A DNA stretch of 64,000 bases, from contig JAVFAR010000002.1 in NCBI GenBank assembly GCA_034002365.1, positions 1-64,000 of the forward strand, in the 5' to 3' direction. This document shows, piece after piece, positions 59,504-64,000 of the stretch. The notes beneath the pieces were generated by a model. That model was not told the origin of the DNA. It saw nothing but the letters and a program-made list of their open reading frames with translations, and did not search any database. Source of the DNA: Trichloromonas sp034002365. GTDB taxonomy: Bacteria > Desulfobacterota > Desulfuromonadia > Desulfuromonadales > Trichloromonadaceae. Each line of letters opens with the position of its first letter. Within the stretch, counting starts at the first letter, position 1. A program made the translations under genes and the position numbers.

Positions 59504-60174
59504 GGAACCTGTTCCACGGCGATGTCGTCCCACAGCACCGGCGCCTGCTTTTCCGCCCCTTCCAGGTAGAAGACCAGATGAATCATGCGGGTTTGCGGGC
59601 CGGTGACGAAGACGGCTTCATGTTCTTGCCAGTCGCCTTCGCCGGTCGTTTCGATCCCCGGTTGCAGGCCTTTCCGGTGCTTCTCGGCCAGGGATTGGGG
59701 GTACTGCTCGGCGATCCACAGGAACTGATCGAATTCAAGGAGACCGATGCCGGCTCGGGCCTCTGCGCCGAGGGCGTGCTTGCACCGGGCGCGGAGGCGG
59801 TAGCGGGTTTCCGGTTCGACGGCGAGGGGGGAGAAAAAGCCGAAGGCGTCGAGCTGGGCCACGCCGCGCAGGCCAAAGGCGCGGCCGCCCTCGGGAAGAG
59901 CAACGACACCGGCGGTGTGTTCCAGATGCTCCAGGTAGGTGCGCCAGTAGGCGAGGCCGGTGGCGTCATCCTCTTCCGGGCGGTAAGCGCCGATGCGGGG
60001 AAAGAGGGAGAGCCGCGGCTCCCCCTCGAAATCCTCGACAATCGGCGGTGCCGGAGGTTGGCGCTGTTCCGGCCGGGGCACATCGGCCGGAGACGGATCG
60101 GAGGGGGCCGGTTTTTCTTCGGCGCGGCAGGCGGTCAACAACAGAACGATCAGGGCGAAATAAAGGATGCGCAT
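59500..60174 (-). CDS. Lipoprotein of unknown function
   Basis: 224 residues. MRILYFALIVLLLTAC is a lipoprotein signal with acylated Cys16, followed by a Pro-rich linker to about residue 45. The rest is a beta-rich domain (VEDFEGEPRLSLFP, YRLRARCKHALG, HEAVFVTGPQTRMIHLVFYLEGAEKQAPVLWDDIAVEQV) whose ending resembles carbohydrate-binding jelly-roll modules (LWDDI.V at the last strand). It is a single gene, convergent with the RelE-type toxin. Function not assigned. Confidence 0.72.
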   Translation of the reverse strand: MRILYFALIVLLLTACRAEEKPAPSDPSPADVPRPEQRQPPAPPIVEDFEGEPRLSLFPRIGAYRPEEDDATGLAYWRTYLEHLEHTAGVVALPEGGRAFGLRGVAQLDAFGFFSPLAVEPETRYRLRARCKHALGAEARAGIGLLEFDQFLWIAEQYPQSLAEKHRKGLQPGIETTGEGDWQEHEAVFVTGPQTRMIHLVFYLEGAEKQAPVLWDDIAVEQVP

Positions 60175-60311
60175 GGGTCCTCCCGAAACGGTATGGGATC
60201 AGAATAAAGGATCGGGGCGTGGGTGACCAGTGCATTGTTGGGAGTTGGGAGTTGGGAAAAAATGGCGGTTATACTATTCTTTAATCCTGACTTTTCCGCG
60301 GAGGATTTTTC

Positions 60312-61628
60312 ATGGACAAGCCCGATATCGTTCACCCCCACCGCCCCCGGGTGGTCATCATCGGCGGCGGCTTCGCCGGCATCAACGCGGCCAAAGCTTT
60401 GGATGGTGCGCCGGTCTCGGTACTGGTCGCCGACCGGCGCAACTATCATCTCTTTCAGCCCCTGCTTTACCAGGTGGCGACGGCGGTGCTGTCGCCGGCC
60501 GACATCGCCTCGCCGATCCGCAGCATCCTCAAGGATCAGGCCAACGCCGAGGTGCGTCTGGCCGAGTTGACCGATATCGACCTGGACCGCCATGAGGTGC
60601 GCTTCAACAACGGTTCGGCCCATTACGACTACCTGATTCTCGCCACCGGCGCCACCCATTCCTACTTCGGCAAGGACGACTGGGAAAGTATCGCGCCGGG
60701 CCTGAAAACCATCGACGATGCCCTGGAGATCCGGCGGCGGATTCTTCTTGCCTTCGAGGAGGCGGAATTCGAGGCGGACGAGGAGACGCGGCGCGGGGAT
60801 CTGACCTTCGTGGTCGTCGGCGGCGGGCCGACGGGGGTCGAGCTGGCCGGCGCGCTGATCGAGATCGCCGCCCGCACCATCCCCCACGATTTCCGCTACA
60901 TCGACACCGCCACCGCCCGGGTGATTCTGGTCGAGGCGGCCGATCGCCTGCTCCAGGCCATGCCCGAGGAAATGAGCCGCCGGGCCGAGCGGGAACTGAC
61001 GGAAATGGGGGTGGAGGTGCGGCTGAACAGCCTGGTGACGGGGATGGAAGACGGCGCGGTCTACATCGGCGACCAGCGGCTGGCGGCCGCCAATGTCATC
61101 TGGGCGGCCGGGGTACAGGGCTCGCCGACGGCGCGCCGGCTGAAGACCGATCTCGACCGGGCCGGGCGGGTCAAGGTTGCCCCCGATCTCTCCGTGCCGG
61201 GACATCCGGAAATCTTCGTCGTCGGCGACCTCGCCCATGCCGTCGATCCGGCCACCGGCGCGCAGGTGCCGGGGGCGGCTCCGGCGGCCAAGCAGATGGG
61301 GGAATTTGTCGCCGGGGTGATCCGCCGGGAGATCACCGGCGAAATCACCCCGCCGACCCGCCCGGTCTTCGCCTATCACGACAAGGGAACGATGGCGACC
61401 ATCGGCCGCTTCAAGGCGGTGGCCGCCGTCGGCAAGCGCAAGTTCACCGGAACCTTCGCCTGGCTCCTCTGGTCGCTGATCCACATCTTCTTTCTCGTCG
61501 GTTTCCGCCGCCGGGTCTTCGTCATGTTCTCGTGGATCTGGCATTACGCCTCTTTCCACAAGGGGGCTCGCCTGATTACCGGTTCGCCTCGTATCCGCAT
61601 CAAAAGCCCGCGCCCGGACGACGACTGA
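60312..61628 (+). CDS. ndh: Type II NADH dehydrogenase (non-proton-pumping)
   Basis: 438 residues. FAD-binding VVIIGGGFAGINAAKAL (about 14-30), NRRNYHLFQPLLYQVATAVLSPADIASPIR-like block (DRRNYHLFQPLLYQ), NAD-binding VVVGGGPTGVELAGAL (about 162-177), FVVGDLAHAVD (about 298-308) for FAD, and AKQMGEFVAGVI. The C-terminal WLLWSLIHIFFLVGFRRRVFVMFSW is the membrane-binding amphipathic region of NDH-2. It oxidises NADH and reduces the quinone pool. Monocistronic; the 137 bp upstream contain a short GGGAGTT repeat at 60239-60257. Confidence 0.92.
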   Translation: MDKPDIVHPHRPRVVIIGGGFAGINAAKALDGAPVSVLVADRRNYHLFQPLLYQVATAVLSPADIASPIRSILKDQANAEVRLAELTDIDLDRHEVRFNNGSAHYDYLILATGATHSYFGKDDWESIAPGLKTIDDALEIRRRILLAFEEAEFEADEETRRGDLTFVVVGGGPTGVELAGALIEIAARTIPHDFRYIDTATARVILVEAADRLLQAMPEEMSRRAERELTEMGVEVRLNSLVTGMEDGAVYIGDQRLAAANVIWAAGVQGSPTARRLKTDLDRAGRVKVAPDLSVPGHPEIFVVGDLAHAVDPATGAQVPGAAPAAKQMGEFVAGVIRREITGEITPPTRPVFAYHDKGTMATIGRFKAVAAVGKRKFTGTFAWLLWSLIHIFFLVGFRRRVFVMFSWIWHYASFHKGARLITGSPRIRIKSPRPDDD

Positions 61629-61636
61629 GCGCTCCC

Positions 61637-62211
61637 TTAATCCGCGATCTTTTTCAGCAGCCAGGCCATGTTCTCGCCGAGGGTCTTCATCGTCTGCAAG
61701 CCCTCGGCGTCCTGTTTGACGTCGCCGATTTCCCGGCCGATGGCGATGTTCCAGTAGCTGGAGCCGGGGACGATCATCTGGCTGATGAGGAAAAAGTGGT
61801 TGAGGGAGTCGAAGGCGTGGATCGCGCCGCCCCGCCGGACGGCGACCACGGCCGCACCGACCTTGCGCCGCAGCATGTCGCCGTTGGCGCGGGCGGTCAT
61901 CCCGGCGCGGTCGGTCAGCGCCTTGATTTCGCTGGTGACGTCGGCGAAGTAGGTGGGGGAGGCGGGGAGGATGCCGTCGGCGGCGCGCATCTTGGCGATG
62001 CAGTCGTTGATGCAGTCGTCTTTCACCGCGCAGCGGCCGTCCTTGGTCTTGAAGCACTGATAGCAGGCGATGCAGCCGCGGGGATGCTCTCCGGCCAACT
62101 GCACCAGTTCCGTTTCGATCCCTCTCTTTCCAATGCCTCGAAAACCTGCCGCACTGAAATGGCGCTGTTGCCGTCGCGGCGGGCGCTGCCGGAAAATGCC
62201 GTAATTTTCAT
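61637..62211 (-). pseudogene. NAD(P)H-dependent FMN reductase / iron-sulfur flavoprotein, frameshifted
   Basis: The gene starts well: ATG 62211 with GGGAGGAG upstream and MKITAFSGSARRDGNSAISVRQVFEALE. Near 62127-62129 the frame breaks. One added base in the AAA run (minus strand) restores KRGIETELVQLAGEHPRGCIACYQCFKTKDGRC and the rest to 61637. The restored protein of about 191 residues is a typical flavodoxin-fold NADPH-dependent FMN reductase with a Cys cluster (CIACYQC.. C.. C). The remainder shows no decay, so a single-base sequencing or assembly error is as likely as a true mutation. Confidence 0.75.
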
Positions 62212-62300
62212 GGGTGCTCCTCCCTTTGGCGATGTGGTGAGTCGTTCGCGCCAAGTATACACCCTGCCGCGCCCGGCATCCCGATTTTTTTAATCCTACG

Positions 62301-62336
62301 AAAAAGGCGCTTTCTCCTGAGGGAAAAAGCGCCTTT
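62301..62336 (-). terminator. Terminator of speA
   Basis: AAAGGCGCTTT (62303-62313) pairs with AAAGCGCCTTT (62325-62335). On the minus strand it ends in a T-run. Confidence 0.85.
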
Positions 62337-62368
62337 CGCATATGCCGGATCGGCCCAGAGGGCGGCCC

Positions 62369-64000
62369 TTACTTTTCGAAATAGGTGTAGCCTTGCAGGC
62401 TGGCGGAAAACTCGTTGAGGATCTGTTTGCGCTCTTCGACCCGGATGCGTTTCTCGCGGACCGCCACTTCGGCGATGGCGCGGAAGTTCTCGAAGAGCAC
62501 CTGGGGGTTGTATTCGACGTAGCTGAGCACGTCGGCGATGCTGTCCCCTTCGATCTCTTTCATGACGTCGTAGCTGCCGTCCTCGTTGATACGCACGCTG
62601 ACGATGTTGGTGTCGCCGAACAGATTGTGCAGGTCGCCCAGGGTCTCCTGGTAGGCGCCGACGAGAAAGACGCCGAGCAGGTACTCCTCGTCCGGGTTGA
62701 CGGCATGCAGCGGCAGGGTCGGCCGCACCCCGCGGCCGGTGATGAAGGTGTCGACCTTGCCGTCGCTGTCGCAGGTCAGATCGGCGATGATCGCCTCGCG
62801 GGTCGGCGCCTCGCCGTTGCGGTGCAACGGGACGATAGGGAAGATCTGGTTGATCGCCCAGGTGTCGGGCAGGGACTGGAAGACGCTGAAATTGCCGTAG
62901 TAGATGTCCGACAGGCTCTGGCGCAATCCTTCGAGACCGGCGGGGATTTCATCGAGGCCGTCGATGCGCGCGGCGATGGCCTGGGCCAGGGCGAGGAAGA
63001 TGTTTTCGGACAAAGACCGTTCGCGCAGGCTGATGTGTCCCTGACGGAAGAGGTCGCGGATCTGCCCGCGGATGGCCAGGGCCTCGGTGTAGCGGTCGGC
63101 GAGGTTGTGATCCTCGATGTCCTCGCACAGATCGAAGAGATGGCGCAGGCGCTTGTGGCTCTTTTCGGGCAGGGTTTCCGGAAGGGAGACCGCCTCGAAG
63201 TGCATGACGTCGAGGATATTGAACATCAGCACCGACGAGAAGGCGACGGTCGCCCGCCCCGATTCGGTGACGATGTGCGGATGCTTGATCCCCTGGACGT
63301 CGAGGGTGGCGCGGATGACGTCGATAATGGCGCGGCAGTAATCGGCCAGGTCGTAGTTGCGCGAATGGGGATGGGTGGCGCTTTGCAGTCCCAGGTAGTC
63401 GACCGCCAGACCGCCGCCGAAGTCGAGGTAGCCCATGGGCGCGCCCTCCTTGACCAGCGCCGCGTAGTAGCGGCAGGCCTCCAGCACCCCGGCGCGGATG
63501 TCGGCGAGATTGGGGATCTGCGAGCCGAGATGGCAGTGCAGCAATTGCAGGCAGTCGATCATCCCCAGGTCGTTGAGCTTGTCGAAGACCTCGATGAGCT
63601 GGGTCGAGCTGAGTCCGAAGCTGCTGCGGTCGCCGCTCGACTCCGTCCACTGGCCGCCGACCTTGGCGTAAACCTTGGCCCGCGCGCCGATCAGGGGGCG
63701 CACGCCGAGGGCGCGGCTGCGGGCGATGACGATATCCAGCTCGGCCGGCGATTCGATGACGAAGAAGCAGCGGTAGCCGAGGCGGGTGGCGCGCAGGCCG
63801 AGATCGATGAACTCCTCGTCCTTGTAGCCGTTGCAGATGAGCAGGGCGCCCGGTTGCAGGGAGGCCATGGCCAGCACCAGCTCGGCCTTGCTCCCGGCTT
63901 CGAGGCCATGGCCGTAGCGGGCGCCGAAGCGGGTGATCTCTTCGATGACGTGGCTCTGCTGGTTGACCTTGACCGGAAAGACCCCCCGGTATTCCCCCTG
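62369..64000 (-). CDS. speA: Biosynthetic arginine decarboxylase, C-terminal part (runs off the window)
   Basis: The frame is open to the window edge; 543 codons are present of about 630-640 expected. At the edge it reads YRGVFPVKVNQQSHVIEEI, the PLP-Lys block (Lys in VKVNQQ), then HGLEAGSKAEL. Further features are LLHCHLGSQI, LDFGGGLAVDYLG, HIVTESGRATVA and LCEDIEDHNLADRYTEAL. It converts arginine to agmatine with PLP and Mg for polyamine synthesis. The C-terminus ends SLQGYTYFEK and is followed by a terminator at 62301-62336. No frame problem in the visible part. Confidence 0.95.
   Translation of the reverse strand, partial: QGEYRGVFPVKVNQQSHVIEEITRFGARYGHGLEAGSKAELVLAMASLQPGALLICNGYKDEEFIDLGLRATRLGYRCFFVIESPAELDIVIARSRALGVRPLIGARAKVYAKVGGQWTESSGDRSSFGLSSTQLIEVFDKLNDLGMIDCLQLLHCHLGSQIPNLADIRAGVLEACRYYAALVKEGAPMGYLDFGGGLAVDYLGLQSATHPHSRNYDLADYCRAIIDVIRATLDVQGIKHPHIVTESGRATVAFSSVLMFNILDVMHFEAVSLPETLPEKSHKRLRHLFDLCEDIEDHNLADRYTEALAIRGQIRDLFRQGHISLRERSLSENIFLALAQAIAARIDGLDEIPAGLEGLRQSLSDIYYGNFSVFQSLPDTWAINQIFPIVPLHRNGEAPTREAIIADLTCDSDGKVDTFITGRGVRPTLPLHAVNPDEEYLLGVFLVGAYQETLGDLHNLFGDTNIVSVRINEDGSYDVMKEIEGDSIADVLSYVEYNPQVLFENFRAIAEVAVREKRIRVEERKQILNEFSASLQGYTYFEK

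Overview
This is a 64 kb, high-GC bacterial window. The gene content points to an anaerobic Desulfuromonadales/Geobacter-type organism (Desulfobacterota). Pointers are very large multiheme c-type cytochromes mixing CXXCH and CX4CH motifs, a sigma-54 two-component pair whose kinase carries its own CXXCH motif, an anaerobic (class III) ribonucleotide reductase, anaerobic-type cobalamin genes (cbiX, cbiET, cbiG, cbiB), cobalt/nickel ECF transport with NikR, and many GGDEF/sigma-54 regulators. The assignment is by gene content only. No rRNA, tRNA, CRISPR array or integrase was recognised.

Layout. 1-1.3 kb: start of mtnA and a HEPN/MNT toxin-antitoxin cluster with two nucleotidyltransferases. 1.4-4.9 kb: gatC-gatA-gatB, with a palindromic repeat element between gatC and gatA. 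5-8 kb: OmpA-type lipoprotein, tatA, moeA, mobA. 8.1-9.07 kb: a decayed ferredoxin/NrfD membrane oxidoreductase relic. 9.4-14.9 kb: ettA, a PAS-GGDEF-EAL protein, ferritin and a secreted unknown. 15.2-19.1 kb: engB and cobalamin genes cobS-cobC-cbiX-cbiET. 19.26-27.99 kb: a tightly coupled four-gene defence-like island (PLD-SNF2 helicase, adenine methyltransferase, ABC-type ATPase, DUF4276 protein) that separates cbiET from cbiG. 28.1-33.4 kb: cbiG, cbiB, a diguanylate cyclase, dus, DUF3820 and a QueG-like protein. 33.4-40.1 kb: cbiQ-cbiO, nikR, nrdD with its glycyl-radical tail on a separate 50-residue ORF, nrdG, and a CbiM/N fusion. 40.3-45.7 kb: metallopeptidase, diheme cytochrome, murI, GerMN protein, metH.

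45.7-58.9 kb is probably a self-contained extracellular-electron-transfer locus. It holds a pseudopilin-like protein, a histidine kinase with a CYSCH motif in its sensor domain, a sigma-54 response regulator, and a -24/-12 promoter. The promoter is followed by a secreted NHL/FN3/PEGA/VCBS protein, a tetraheme cytochrome, a 1626-residue cytochrome with about 41 heme-type motifs, and an 18-codon ORF that ends directly before a strong terminator. 59-64 kb: an RHH/RelE toxin-antitoxin pair, a lipoprotein, type II NADH dehydrogenase, a frameshifted NADPH-FMN reductase and the 3' part of speA.

How parts fit: the cobalamin genes, Co/Ni uptake and B12-dependent MetH form one metabolic theme. NrdR-type boxes precede nrdD and a NikR-type site precedes cbiMN. 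Two reading-frame breaks sit in short homopolymers (8248-8255 and 62127-62129), so sequencing error must be excluded for those two.
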